NCBI GenBank assembly: GCA_041402045.1
Contig: JAWKSZ010000006.1
Span: 1 to 64,000 of the forward strand
Source: JAGQRJ01 sp041402045
GTDB lineage: Bacteria > Planctomycetota > J058
Direction of reading: 5' to 3'
Length of the DNA: 64,000 nucleotides
Made by a program: the position numbers and the translations under genes. The notes below the pieces were generated by a model. It did no database searches. It had not been told where the DNA came from and saw only the letters and a program-made list of their open reading frames with translations. Position 1 is the stretch's first letter; each line of letters starts with the position of its first letter. Positions 25,449-34,499 of this stretch are shown here, in pieces.

Positions 25449-26369
25449 CTACTCCTGGGCGGGCGCCGGCGGCGGGCGGAACAGCGCCTTGGTGGCGACC
25501 CGCGAGGCCAGGTAGAGCGCGCCCAGGGGCGCGAACAGCGCCCAGGGCGCGGCGAACAGCCCCGCGCCCAGGTCGAACGCCCACAGCCCGTGCAGCAGGG
25601 TGCGGACCGCGGCCTGCCCCCGGGCGCGGCTCCCGTGCACGCACAGGTCCACGAGCTGCGACCAGAGCACGCCCAGCAGCAGCCCGCAGCCGAGCGCCGC
25701 CCACCCCCGGGGCGGCGCGCTCGCGCCGCCGACCTGCAGCGCGTAGACCCCCAGGCCCGCGGGCAGCGCCCCCAGCAGCAGCCCGACCGCGACCAGGCTC
25801 GCCGTGGGCGCCTCCTCGTCCTCGTAGGTCGAGATCACGGTGACCCCGTAGACGTAGACCCCGAGGGCCAGGGCGTAGGCCCAGCCCCAGGTCGATCCCA
25901 GCTCGCCGCCGAGGACGACGACCCCCAGCCCGGCGTTGGCCACGCGGCAGGCGGCCATGGACAGGCAGCCGGGGTGGCGCCAGCGCTTGAGCAGCCCGTC
26001 GTAGGCGAGGACGCAGCCGGCGACCGCGAGCCCCCCCAGGGCGCCGGCCAGCGGGCGCCCGGCGATCGCCCCCGCCGCGGCCGCGAGGAGCACGCCCCCG
26101 GCGAGCAGGCCGCCGCCGAGCCAGGCCGCGGTGGCCACCGGGATCGCGCCGCTGGGCAGCGGGCGCTTGGGGTAGAGGTGCGCGTCGCGCTCGCGGTCGA
26201 ACACGTCGTTGAGCGCCATACCCGCCCAGTAGAGGGCCACGCTCGCCAGGGCGAGGGCGACCCAGGCCCCGAGGGGGGCCTCAGCGCCGGCCAGGGCGCC
26301 GCCGATCCAGGCGTTGGAGACGGCGGTCGCGGCCAGGGGCGCGCGCAGGAGCTGGAGGTAGGGCCTCAC
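25449..26369 (-). CDS. UbiA-family prenyltransferase
   Basis: UbiA enzymes are intramembrane aromatic (or other acceptor) prenyltransferases used in quinone, heme or lipid synthesis. The 306-residue protein is hydrophobic throughout with 7-9 helices. The first Asp-rich motif, which binds Mg2+ and prenyl diphosphate, is N54-D55-x2-D58-x3-D62 (NDVFDRERD), followed by the usual basic PKRPLPSGAI. The second motif region is near LAYDGLLKRWRHPG. The sequence resembles the SCO3242/EboC-like branch more than UbiA or MenA, but this is a weak impression, so the acceptor is left open. The GTG start is 7 bases after TACGCT with no Shine-Dalgarno. No quinone genes are nearby. Confidence 0.83.
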   Translation of the reverse strand: MRPYLQLLRAPLAATAVSNAWIGGALAGAEAPLGAWVALALASVALYWAGMALNDVFDRERDAHLYPKRPLPSGAIPVATAAWLGGGLLAGGVLLAAAAGAIAGRPLAGALGGLAVAGCVLAYDGLLKRWRHPGCLSMAACRVANAGLGVVVLGGELGSTWGWAYALALGVYVYGVTVISTYEDEEAPTASLVAVGLLLGALPAGLGVYALQVGGASAPPRGWAALGCGLLLGVLWSQLVDLCVHGSRARGQAAVRTLLHGLWAFDLGAGLFAAPWALFAPLGALYLASRVATKALFRPPPAPAQE

Positions 26370-26376
26370 GTGCAGG

Positions 26377-26382
26377 AGCGTA
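26377..26382 (-). promoter_or_regulatory. TACGCT -10-like hexamer, leaderless start
   Basis: Read on the minus strand, TACGCT ends 7 bases before the GTG at 26369. On the other strand, TATACT at 26416-26421 is a likely -10 box for the divergent FHA-protease gene at 26447. Confidence 0.42.
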
Positions 26383-26446
26383 ACCCGGCGAGGGGCCTGC
26401 GCGGGACGGCGTTGCTATACTCCAGCTTCGCCCCCGAGAGGACCAG

Positions 26447-28165
26447 TTGAGCGGGTTCCACCTCGACTTTCTGCAGGGAACGCACGAAGGCAAGGTCGTC
26501 GCCTTCGAGCGCGACCCGATTCGGATCGGCCGCGCCGACGACGCGGACCTGATCCTGCGGGAAATGGGCGTGAGCTGGAACCACGCCGAGATCCGCCTGC
26601 GCGACGACGACTACTGGCTCGTCGACACCGGCAGCACCAACGGCACCTACGTCAACGACGAGCGCGCCCACAACGCGCGGCTCAAGGACGGTGACGTCCT
26701 GCGCTTCGGCAAGAAGGCCGGCGCGATCCGCTTCGGCCTCGGCCCCGGCGCCCTCGACCGCTCGGTCGACGCCGACGAGATCTCGAGCGCCGGCCAGAGC
26801 TCACGGCTCGAGACCCGGCGGCACGGCGGCGGGCACCCGCCGACCGCGGGCGCCGACGACCCCGGGCTCCCGACCCCCGGCCCGATCGCCGCGGCCACCG
26901 CCCCGGTCGCGGTCGAGACCCCCGCCGCGCGCATGGCGCGCTCGGACCTCCCCCCGGTCGCGCCGCCCTCCCGGGGCGGCTCGATCCTCTGGCCTGCGGC
27001 GGCGTCGTTCCTGCTCGTGCTCTGCCTGGGCCTGGGGATCTACGCCTTCGTGATCGGCCCCGACTCCGCCTCGCTGCGCGCCGCCGAGACGCGGGCCGAG
27101 CTGGCCGAGAGCGAGCTGCGCGAGCAGCAGGCCGCCCAGCGCGCCCAGCTCGACGCGGCCCGGGCGGAGGGCAAGCGCCTGGCCGAGGAGGAGGTCGCGG
27201 TGCGCATGGAGCAGACCCAGCGTCAGCTCGAGCGCGAGCAGCGCCGCTCCAGCGACCAGGTCAAGGAGCTCGAGGACACGATCGAGGGCCTGCGGCGCGA
27301 CCTCTCCCGGGCCCAGGAGCAGATCCGCGCGCTGCGCACGGTGGGCGGCGACAACGAGGCCACCTCGAGCTGGAAGGAGATCGACGAGTCCCTCGCGCGC
27401 TCGGTGGTCCTGATCATGTGCGAGGCCGAGGGGATCAAGCGCGAGACCGGCGAGCGGGTGCCGCTCCACGGCTGGGGCACCGGGTTCTTCGTCAGCCGCC
27501 GGGGCGACCTGATCACCAACAAGCACGTGGTCCAGCCCTGGAAGTACCGCGACATGGTGACCCGCCTGGCCAAGGAGGGGATCGACGTCGACGCGAGCAA
27601 GACCCAGATCCACGTGTGGATCCGCGGCTCCAAGTTCCGCGAGGACGCGACCAGCCACCGCCTGAACCTGGCTGGCGCCTACAGCACGCGCACCGGGACC
27701 CTGGAGCTCGTGCGCACCGCCGACGACCAGTGGACGACCCTCGCCTTCGAGGAGGACGAGGCCAAGATCCGCTCGGCGCGCGTGCACAAGGACGACATTC
27801 GCTACGACCTGGCGCTGCTGCGGGTGATCCCCAAGGACGGCATGCGCTTCAACCCGATCCCGGTCGGCGACAGCCGCGGCGTGCGCGCGCTGGACGAGGT
27901 CATGGTCCTGGGCTTCCCCGGCGGCCCGGCGGTGCTCGAGGGCGTGATCGCCGCGGCCAGCCCGGTGACCGGCAAGGTGCGCAAGCCCGAGGCCTCGATC
28001 CTGATCGGCGCGCCCATGATCCCGGGCAACTCCGGCGGCCCGCTGATCGACAGCGGCGGGCGCGTGGTCGGGATCTGCGCCGCGATCCAGGGCTCGGAGT
28101 CCCTCGGCTATTGCATACGGATCGAGCACGCCATGGCGCTGCTGAACGGCGGCAAGGTCAAGTAG
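26447..28165 (+). CDS. FHA - transmembrane - coiled coil - trypsin-like serine protease
   Basis: A 572-residue single-pass membrane protein. The cytoplasmic FHA domain (about 1-100) has RIGRADDADL, WNHAEI and GSTNGTYVND. A variable linker leads to a membrane helix (about 180-204) and an alpha-helical coiled coil (about 212-300). The C-terminal S1C (DegP/HtrA-like) protease domain has a complete triad: His360 (TNKHVV), Asp454 (RYDLALL) and Ser529 (GNSGGPL). No PDZ domain follows. The protease would act in the periplasm on misfolded or signal proteins, while the FHA domain could bind a phosphorylated partner inside, perhaps one of the Hanks kinases in this window. The start is TTG, chosen because GAGAGGA sits just upstream and it begins the FHA domain properly. 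Confidence 0.85.
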   Translation: MSGFHLDFLQGTHEGKVVAFERDPIRIGRADDADLILREMGVSWNHAEIRLRDDDYWLVDTGSTNGTYVNDERAHNARLKDGDVLRFGKKAGAIRFGLGPGALDRSVDADEISSAGQSSRLETRRHGGGHPPTAGADDPGLPTPGPIAAATAPVAVETPAARMARSDLPPVAPPSRGGSILWPAAASFLLVLCLGLGIYAFVIGPDSASLRAAETRAELAESELREQQAAQRAQLDAARAEGKRLAEEEVAVRMEQTQRQLEREQRRSSDQVKELEDTIEGLRRDLSRAQEQIRALRTVGGDNEATSSWKEIDESLARSVVLIMCEAEGIKRETGERVPLHGWGTGFFVSRRGDLITNKHVVQPWKYRDMVTRLAKEGIDVDASKTQIHVWIRGSKFREDATSHRLNLAGAYSTRTGTLELVRTADDQWTTLAFEEDEAKIRSARVHKDDIRYDLALLRVIPKDGMRFNPIPVGDSRGVRALDEVMVLGFPGGPAVLEGVIAAASPVTGKVRKPEASILIGAPMIPGNSGGPLIDSGGRVVGICAAIQGSESLGYCIRIEHAMALLNGGKVK

Positions 28166-28206
28166 CGGCGGCGTCGCGCGGTGGCCTGAGTCGCTGGCGA
28201 GCAAGA

Positions 28207-28361
28207 TTTACCGCCAAGACCGCCAAGGAGCGCCAAGGCTCCGCTGGGCGTCACCGCCGCGCGCGTACCCCAGAGAGGGGTCGGGAGCTCCGCGTGAGCA
28301 GAGGCTGACTCCCACGAGCGAGCTCGTGGACCTTGGCGCCCTTGGCGGCCTTGGCGGTAAA
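28207..28361. repeat. Palindromic element with TTTACCGCCAAG termini
   Basis: The left arm (28207-28238) and right arm (28331-28361) are inverted copies of about 31 bases with three differences, starting TTTACCGCCAAG. Within each arm a CCGCCAAGG-like 9-base word is repeated. The inner 90 bases contain a smaller palindrome, CACGAGCGAGCTCGTG. No gene is visible. The 155-bp element fills most of the 236-base gap between two convergent genes and looks like a non-autonomous mobile or REP-like sequence. Confidence 0.72.
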
Positions 28362-28401
28362 GAGTCCCGCCGGCGCGGGGTCGCTCAGCAGCGCTCCCCC
28401 G

Positions 28402-28962
28402 TCAGATCTCGCGGTCGAGGAGCGGGTAGGCCCGGACCGGCTGGGGCGGGCGCTGCACGTCCTCGAGCTCGATCGGGCCCCAGCCGAAGCCCAGGGTCGT
28501 GCGCTCGACCACGATCAATCCAGGCGGACCGGGGACGAAGGTCTGGACCACGACCAGGTGCCCGCGGCTGCGGGAGCGGATCTCGGCGCACACCGGGCGC
28601 TCGGGATCCAGCTCGACCTCGAACCCGAAGGGGCCCGGCTCCGCCAGGATCAGCACGCGGTAGCGCCCGGGAGGCAGGGCGTGGGTGGCGGGGTCGACCC
28701 CCGAGAGCGTCCCCAGCGGCTCGTCGAAGCCGGCGCGGTCGGCGGGGTAGATCACCGCGCGCACGGGGAGCGGCTCGCCGTCCACGTCGGTCCGCACGAA
28801 CTGGAGCGCGGTGCTCGCCACCGGGGCGACGCCGGTCGGCGCGCTGGGTCCACCCGCGCCGCCGGCGCGGGCCTGGCGGACCGGCGGCGGCGCGCTCGCG
28901 CAGCCGGCGGCCAGGGAGAGGGTGAGGGCGGCGAACAGGGCGAGGGGGCGGCGATGGTTCAT
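28402..28962 (-). CDS. Probable lipoprotein of unknown function
   Basis: A 186-residue protein with a lipoprotein signal peptide: basic start, hydrophobic ALFAALTLSLAAG, then Cys at residue 21 (LAAGCASAPPP). The mature part (about 50-186) is probably one beta-sandwich (LPPGRYRVLILAEPGPFGFE). In the signal-peptide frame its ATG overlaps the TGA of the upstream damaged gene (ATGA, 28959-28962), suggesting an operon with that gene and the histidine phosphatase. I recognise no family. Confidence 0.65.
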   Translation of the reverse strand: MNHRRPLALFAALTLSLAAGCASAPPPVRQARAGGAGGPSAPTGVAPVASTALQFVRTDVDGEPLPVRAVIYPADRAGFDEPLGTLSGVDPATHALPPGRYRVLILAEPGPFGFEVELDPERPVCAEIRSRSRGHLVVVQTFVPGPPGLIVVERTTLGFGWGPIELEDVQRPPQPVRAYPLLDREI

Positions 28963-30229
28963 GCCCGGCAGACAGCAAGGGGCGCGCCCCGGCCTTGCAG
29001 TCCCCCCGCCGACGAGCGGAGCCGGGACACGGCTGTCCCCCGCGACCGCGGGTGCCTCAGCCCTGGGCTGGAGCTGCCGTCGTCGGGGCGGATCGCGAAG
29101 GAGCCTGCGGGCAGCGGCTCGAGGCTCAGCCCGCGGGTGCGCTCGGCCGCGTCCTTCACGTGCTTCTCGAGTCAGGGTTCCCCGTGCGGTAGGCGAGGAG
29201 CACGTCGCGGGCAGGACCACCAGCTCGCAGAAGCCGGGACCCAGGGCGGCGGCTCTTCACCCGGTGGGGGAAGCTCGGGAGCAGGAATCGCCGCGCCGAG
29301 GTAGGCGTAGCCCGAGAAGTCGAGGAGCTCGGGCGCCCGTCGTCGCCCTCGCTCCCGCTGAGCGGACCCGCTCAGGAACTCCTCGAGGTTCGCCAGGCCT
29401 GGTTCAGCGCCACGTCGACGTCGAGGCCCAGGGGGCGCGAGCTGGGCCGGGCCCAGGAGCTCCGGGCGCAAGCCGGCGCGGTGCACGCCCACCTCGCAGG
29501 CCAGGCGCCACCGGGCGCGTGCTGGTCTCGCCGGCAGCCGGCCCGTCGGCGGCGAGCGCGGGGAACAGGTCCGCCGGGGTCGGGGCCGGCGGGCTCTGCG
29601 AGGGCCTGGAGGTCGAAGGCCGCGCAGGCCTCGTCGATCGCCACAGCCTCGCCCTCGGCCTCCACGCTCTGGGCCGCGCGCAGCAGGTCGCGCAGCCACC
29701 AGGTCGCGGCGGCGCGGCCCGGCGCGGTGACCCGCACCCGGTCGGCGCCCACGGCGCTGGTCGAGAGCTCGGGGTGGCGCTGGCCCAGGGCCTCGGCCAC
29801 CCGCTCGGCGAAGCCCGCGTCGAGCTCGCGCAGGAAGCGCAGCGAGTCGACCAGCGCGCGGAAGTGGGCGAGGTGGGGCGCGAGCTCGGCCTCGGCCCCG
29901 AGGAGCGAGATCAGGACCCGCGCGCGGCCGGCCACGAGCGCCGCGTGCTGCGCCGCGCCCTCGGCGGGGTAGCGCACCTCGGCGCTCCAGGCGACGCCGC
30001 CGCAGGGGTGCCGGCGCTCGGCAGGCGGGGCGAGGGGCGCGCGGGCCAGGAGCCCAGCCAGCTCGGCCTCCGGCGGCGGGAGCCGCAGCTCGCAGATCCC
30101 GACCCCGTCCGGGAGCACGAGGAGCAGGAGCGTGCGCGGGTCCTCGGGCGGGCGCGGCGCCCAGGCCTCGGGCGCGACCAGGGTCAGGAGCTGCGGGAAG
30201 GTGTAGCGCCGCGAGGTCAGGGGAGCGCG
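28959..30229 (-). pseudogene. Frameshift-riddled gene of unknown function, second in an operon
   Basis: The 5' two-thirds (about 30229-29590) is a good open frame coding TFPQLLTLVAPEAWAPRPPE through FLRELDAGFAERVAEALGQR to AIDEACAAFDLQALAEPA. From about 29590 down to 28959 the coding sequence jumps between all three frames (fragments such as GLDVDVALNQAW, LANLEEFLSGSA, GYAYLGAAIPAPELPPP, VKDAAERTRGLSLEPLPAGS). Five or so single-base errors would be needed to repair it. It follows the histidine phosphatase gene, perhaps beginning with a CTG overlapping that gene's stop, and its last frame ends in ATGA with the lipoprotein gene. The conserved junction suggests an intact gene with local sequence errors, not a true pseudogene. 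No family is recognised. Confidence 0.55.
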
Positions 30230-30798
30230 CCTTCCAGGCGACGCACCTCGCCCGGCTGCCAGGGCGCGAGCTCGCGGTGAACGCCGGGGGAGCGGCCGCC
30301 GAGGGCCGTGCCCAGGAGCTGCAGCGGGTCGCCGTGGGAGACGAGGAGCACCGTCTGCCCCTCGTGGGCCTCCTCGAGCTCGCGGATCAGGCTCGAGAGT
30401 CGGGCCACGACCGCGGTCGCGGCCTCGACGCCGAACTCGGTGTGGGTCGGGTCTTCGCGGTCGAGCGCCCACACCTCGGCGTAGCGGGTCGCGGGCTCGC
30501 CCTCGAGCTCACCGAACCAGCGCTCGCGCAGGCGCAGGTCCGTACGCGGGGGCTCGACCCCCAGCACGTGGGCGGCGATCTCCGCGGTCTGGCGCGCGCG
30601 GGCGAAGTCCGAGGTCACGACCTTGGCCCCGGCCAGGGCCAGGGCCTGGGCGGCCGCAGAGGCCTGGACCTGAGTCCGCCCGCGCTCGCTGAGCCCGAAG
30701 CCCTTGAGCGCGGTCTCGGGGTCGCAGGCGATCAGGCCCTGGACGTTGGCCTCGCTCTCGCCGTGCCGCAGGCCGTAGTAGGTGTTGCGCAAGCTCAC
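30217..30798 (-). CDS. Histidine phosphatase family (phosphoglycerate mutase-like) protein
   Basis: The 193-residue protein has the phospho-acceptor motif R11-H12-G13-E14 (LRHGESEAN) and the C-terminal second histidine in LLVSHGDPLQ. Between them, DFARARQTAEIAA is the usual arginine-containing strand. Family members include cofactor-dependent mutases and many small-molecule or protein phosphatases (alpha-ribazole phosphatase, SixA). The short length and lone setting fit a broad phosphatase. The start is a GTG 6 bases after TATGCT, with no ribosome-binding site. It leads a likely three-gene operon with the damaged gene and the lipoprotein. Confidence 0.85.
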   Translation of the reverse strand: MSLRNTYYGLRHGESEANVQGLIACDPETALKGFGLSERGRTQVQASAAAQALALAGAKVVTSDFARARQTAEIAAHVLGVEPPRTDLRLRERWFGELEGEPATRYAEVWALDREDPTHTEFGVEAATAVVARLSSLIRELEEAHEGQTVLLVSHGDPLQLLGTALGGRSPGVHRELAPWQPGEVRRLEGALP

Positions 30799-30804
30799 GC
30801 CGAG

Positions 30805-30810
30805 AGCATA
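30805..30810 (-). promoter_or_regulatory. TATGCT -10-like hexamer, leaderless start
   Basis: On the minus strand, TATGCT lies 6 bases before the GTG at 30798. It is the closest of the set to a consensus -10 box after TATACT. Confidence 0.48.
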
Positions 30811-30825
30811 GCCGGGCCGCGGCTC

Positions 30826-33513
30826 CTACTCGCGGGTCAGCGCGTAGTCCCCGGCCGCCCCCGAGTAGCCGTAGACCCGGACCACCAGGACCTCGGGGCT
30901 GGCCCCGGCGGTGTAGGTGATCGTCTCGGTGTCGCTGACCCCCTGGGAGGTCTCGAGCGCGTCCTTGGCCCCGTCGAGGAGCTGCAGGTCGAGGTCGTTC
31001 TGGGCGTCGAAGCGCAGCACGAAGGTCGCCTGCTCGCCGGCGGCGAGCTCGACGCGGTAGTAGTCGTCGACGTCCTTCAGCACCGCGCCGGCCGCCGGGG
31101 TCCCGGCCACGAGCGCGGGGGCGTTGTCGGCGTCGTGGACGTCGGTCAGCCCCCCGATCAGGCCGCCGCCCGGGTCCGTCGGCGGCTCGAGGCCCTTCAC
31201 CAGGTCGATCGCGATCCGGCCCTTGGAGGCCTCGGACGGGACCCAGGCCAGCCCCGGGCCGTGGTCCTCGAGGGTGTCGAGGACGCGGTCCTCCTTGAGC
31301 CGAGCCACGAAGGTCAGTATGTCGCGGTAGCGCTCGAACACGAAGCTCGCGCCCTCGAGCGCGGTCTCGATCTCGGGCTCGCTGTAGCTCGCGTCGTCGC
31401 GGATCTGGGCGGTGAGCCGCGCGGGGTCGAGCCACTCGCGGAACTCCTTGGCGGTGAACTGGTCCACCGGGTAGCTGCGGTCCTCGAGCCACTGGTTGAG
31501 CGGGGTGATCCGCGCCTGGAGCGCCTCGTCGTCGAGGGCCTTGAGCTCCTCGAACAGGCTGGCGTACTCGGCTTCGCTCGTGGCCTGCTGGGTCTCGGTC
31601 GCCCACTGCATGAAGCCGCGGGGCAGGGCGATCAGGCTCTTGAGCTCCTTCAGGCGGTCGGTGTAGGCGCCGCCGTTGGTGAGCTCGATCTGGACCTCGT
31701 TGACCAGGCTCGCGCCCAGGAGCTGCTCGCGATAGGGCGAGACCGACATGTCGACCGCCGCGGTCTGCTCGGCCTGGGGCAGGTCGCCGAACACGTCCGC
31801 GGGATACATGGCCGCGAAGTCCATGGTGTCGATCAGGAAGTTGCCGGTCGAGCGCGAGGAGGCCGGAATGTAGAACTCGCGGGCCTCGTCGAACCACAGC
31901 CCCAGGGCGCAGGAGCCGCCGGCCTCGATCTGACGGATCCAGATCCGCACCTGCTCGTTGCGCAGCATGAAGCGCAGCTCGTCGAACGCTTGCTGGCTCA
32001 GGGGCTCGAAGCGACGGAAGTCGCGGTTGCCCTGGGCGCGCTGCTCCTGGCCGTAGGCGTTGTAGGCCGCGACGGCCTGGGCGTCGCCGAGCATGCCCTC
32101 GTGCAGCTCCACGAAGCGGTCCAGGGTGCGGATCCGGTTGAGGTCCGGGTTCTGGGCGCGGGCGTAGAGGGTGAAGTATTCGACGTGGTCCTCCTGCTCG
32201 TCGGTGGGGTCCAGCGCGCGGGTGATCACCCGGCGCAGGCTGGCGCCGGTGCCGTCGTCGAGGTCCCCGGCCAGCTCGTGCAAGAGGTCGTGGATCGTGT
32301 GGGCCACGACCTTGCGCTTGAGCAGCTCCGGCTCGCGGGCCGCGAGGTCGGCGAGGTCGCTGGTGCTGCCGAGGGGCGCGTCGGCGGCCATGAGCGCGGT
32401 GAGGGTCGTGGGGTCGAGGGGCAGCGCCTCACCCAGGGCCTCGAGCTCGGCGCCGGCCCGCTCGCCGACGAGGCCTCCGTCGAGGAAGGCCTGGGCCTTG
32501 GCCTCGAAGGCGCCCAGGGCGGCCAGGTGCTCGGCGGGCACCGCGTTCTGCAGCCGGGCTTCACGGGCCATGGCCACCAGCGCGCGCAGGCGCTCCGAGG
32601 CCAGGTCCCGCACCTCGCGCAGCTTGCTCAGCGAGACCTCGTTCAGGTGGTAGCGCGAGCGCACCGAGCGCAGGAAGGCCTTGGGCTCGATCGCGAGCAC
32701 GTTGGTGTAGGTCGGGCTCGAGCGCAGGAGGCCCATGTTGCGCAAGGTGGTGTAGACCCGGCGCAGGGGCACCGCCGGGGCGTTGCTCCAGCTGTCGTGG
32801 CCGCGCTCCACCGCCTCGTGCAGCCCGTTGATCGCGTCGGGGCTGGGGGAGTCGCGGCGCACGTCGGTCTTGGCCGCGCGCTTGATCCCGAACGAGTCGA
32901 CGCCGCGCTCGCGCTTGAGGGCGATCAGCAGGCGCCGCATTTCGGTGGCCGAGTCCCAGCGCTTGCGGGCGCGGACCGACATGCTCTGGGCGAAGAGCAG
33001 GAAGTCGTCGGTGTCGTAGTAAATGTCGTCCATGACGTCGGTCCCCAGCTCCAGGCGCCGACGCCCGCGCTCGGGGTCGATCGGGAACTTGTCGCTCTCG
33101 ATCGTGAGCCACACGTAGGGCTCCACGGTCCGGGAGCGCGCGTCGGGGATCCGGCCCTCGCGCACGTCGTGGGCGTCGCCGCTCCAGGGGATCTCGTCCA
33201 GGTCGAAGCCGAGGCTCATGCCCTCGAGGGCGGCGGTGCGGCGCACGCGCTTGAACCCGCGTTGATCCCGGTCCATGAGCTCGGCGAACAGGGCCTCGCC
33301 CCCGATCCCGGTCACGGTCATGGCCGCCTCGAGCTCGACGTCGTCCCGAGCCCAGCCGCTGCCCCCGGAGCCGTCGAAGGTCCCCTCGTGCATGAACAAG
33401 GGGACCTGAGTCCCGTTGTCGTCCTTGAAGGGCAGGCTCTGATCGCTCAGGTCCTGGGCGAAGCCCAGGGCGGCGCAGAGGAGGACGAGGAGGCTGAAGG
33501 TGAGTCGTTTCAT
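30826..33513 (-). CDS. Large secreted protein with a C-terminal PPC domain
   Basis: The 895-residue protein begins with a clear signal peptide (KRLTFSLLVLLCAALGFA, cut before QDLSD); the frame extends 22 codons further up, but MKRLT is the natural start. The next 750 residues are largely alpha-helical, with no motif I recognise; HTIHDLLHELAGDLDD (near residue 410) and DFFLLFAQ-like segments give no zinc-protease HExxH. The last 85 residues are a bacterial pre-peptidase C-terminal (PPC) domain (YYRVELAAGEQATFVLRFDA, then VVRVYGYSGAAGDYALT), a beta-sandwich found on secreted proteins. The protein is probably exported to the periplasm or surface. Enzymatic function is not evident. Confidence 0.75.
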   Translation of the reverse strand: MKRLTFSLLVLLCAALGFAQDLSDQSLPFKDDNGTQVPLFMHEGTFDGSGGSGWARDDVELEAAMTVTGIGGEALFAELMDRDQRGFKRVRRTAALEGMSLGFDLDEIPWSGDAHDVREGRIPDARSRTVEPYVWLTIESDKFPIDPERGRRRLELGTDVMDDIYYDTDDFLLFAQSMSVRARKRWDSATEMRRLLIALKRERGVDSFGIKRAAKTDVRRDSPSPDAINGLHEAVERGHDSWSNAPAVPLRRVYTTLRNMGLLRSSPTYTNVLAIEPKAFLRSVRSRYHLNEVSLSKLREVRDLASERLRALVAMAREARLQNAVPAEHLAALGAFEAKAQAFLDGGLVGERAGAELEALGEALPLDPTTLTALMAADAPLGSTSDLADLAAREPELLKRKVVAHTIHDLLHELAGDLDDGTGASLRRVITRALDPTDEQEDHVEYFTLYARAQNPDLNRIRTLDRFVELHEGMLGDAQAVAAYNAYGQEQRAQGNRDFRRFEPLSQQAFDELRFMLRNEQVRIWIRQIEAGGSCALGLWFDEAREFYIPASSRSTGNFLIDTMDFAAMYPADVFGDLPQAEQTAAVDMSVSPYREQLLGASLVNEVQIELTNGGAYTDRLKELKSLIALPRGFMQWATETQQATSEAEYASLFEELKALDDEALQARITPLNQWLEDRSYPVDQFTAKEFREWLDPARLTAQIRDDASYSEPEIETALEGASFVFERYRDILTFVARLKEDRVLDTLEDHGPGLAWVPSEASKGRIAIDLVKGLEPPTDPGGGLIGGLTDVHDADNAPALVAGTPAAGAVLKDVDDYYRVELAAGEQATFVLRFDAQNDLDLQLLDGAKDALETSQGVSDTETITYTAGASPEVLVVRVYGYSGAAGDYALTRE

Positions 33514-33689
33514 GGCTCGGCTCTTTTCAAGTTCATTGCGACTAAGCAACTCCGGTGCCCGCTCTTTGGAGCTGGTCACTTAGCCCCCTTGAGTCGCAAG
33601 TCAGGCGCGTACTTGGCCCAAGTGAGTGCCGCCCGGCGGTTTTCGTCGCGCCTCGTGTCCCCGGCTTGCGTCGACCGGTCGGCGCCGGT

Positions 33690-34480
33690 TTTCTGAGAAC
33701 GTCGACCCCCACGATCCGGGGCGGGTGGTGCACCCCCGCGAGACTGACCGGCCGCTCGACGACCGCTTCGTCCCTCCCCGCCGTGGCGCCGCCCTCCTCG
33801 TCCTCGCGGGCGCGGGCCTCGTGTTCAACGTGGGCTGGCTCAACGCCGCCTGCCGATCGACGCCCTCGGCCCGGCTTCACCGTGGCCCTGAAGCGCATGC
33901 GCACCCACGGACGCCCCGGCCTCGCGATCGTGGTCCTTCAAGACGCCGCGCAGCGCGCCGCCCTGGCCGAGCAGCTCGGCGGTGTTCCCGCCCACGAATT
34001 CCACGACGCTGGGCTGCCCGAGGGCGCGACCGCCCCGTCGAGGCGGTGTGGCTCTGCGCCCGGCCCGAGGACGTGAACGCGCAGCCCGGCAGAGTATCCT
34101 GGTGCTGCTCAGCCCGGAGGGCAAGGCCGCCGGAGCGCCCCTGGCTTCTCCGACCCCGCCGCGGCGCGCGCCGCCGCCGAGAAGCCCTGGGCCTGGGCCG
34201 CGCCGCCCGCGCCCAGAAGGAGTCTGCTCCCGCCGAGGTCCAGGAGGCCCTCGAAGCTGGCGGGCTGGGCCTCGACCACGTTCTGGACGGCGCGCGCCTG
34301 CTGCAAGAGCTTCGACGACGTATTCCTCGGCGGTGATCCACACCCCTGCAGGAGCCGGCGACGAGGCGCAGGGCAAATCGTCCAGGTCCTGAACCGGATC
34401 TACTGGGACCGCTCTACCGCCCCGAGCGGCGAGTTCTCGGCGGCGCCACGGTCAAGGTCGACGTGGCCGAGCCGGACCCC
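33690..34480 (+). pseudogene. Frame-broken coding fragments of unknown function upstream of the MNIO gene
   Basis: Plus-strand coding signal is visible but split across frames: GAALLVLAGAGLVFNVGWLN (from about 33785), FTVALKRMRTHGRPGLAIVV (33875), AALAEQLGGVPAHEFHDAGL (33960), VEAVWLCARPEDVNAQPG (34040), SILVLLSPEGKAAG (34098), GLDHVLDGARLLQELRRR (34270) and KIVQVLNRIYWDRSTAP (34376). These read as one or two proteins after several single-base repairs. I recognise no family. The first fragment is hydrophobic and could be a membrane segment. Bounds are approximate. It is divergent from the PPC protein and directly precedes the MNIO-like gene. Confidence 0.4.
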
Positions 34481-34499
34481 CGCCCGCCCTGCGGCATGG

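Noticed and set aside
28207..28361. Insertion sequence
   Set aside because: Too short for a transposase and no coding frame; it can only be a non-autonomous element.
30826..33513. Secreted zinc metalloprotease
   Set aside because: HTIHDLLHELAGD recalls HExxH, but no HExxH is present and no third ligand was found.
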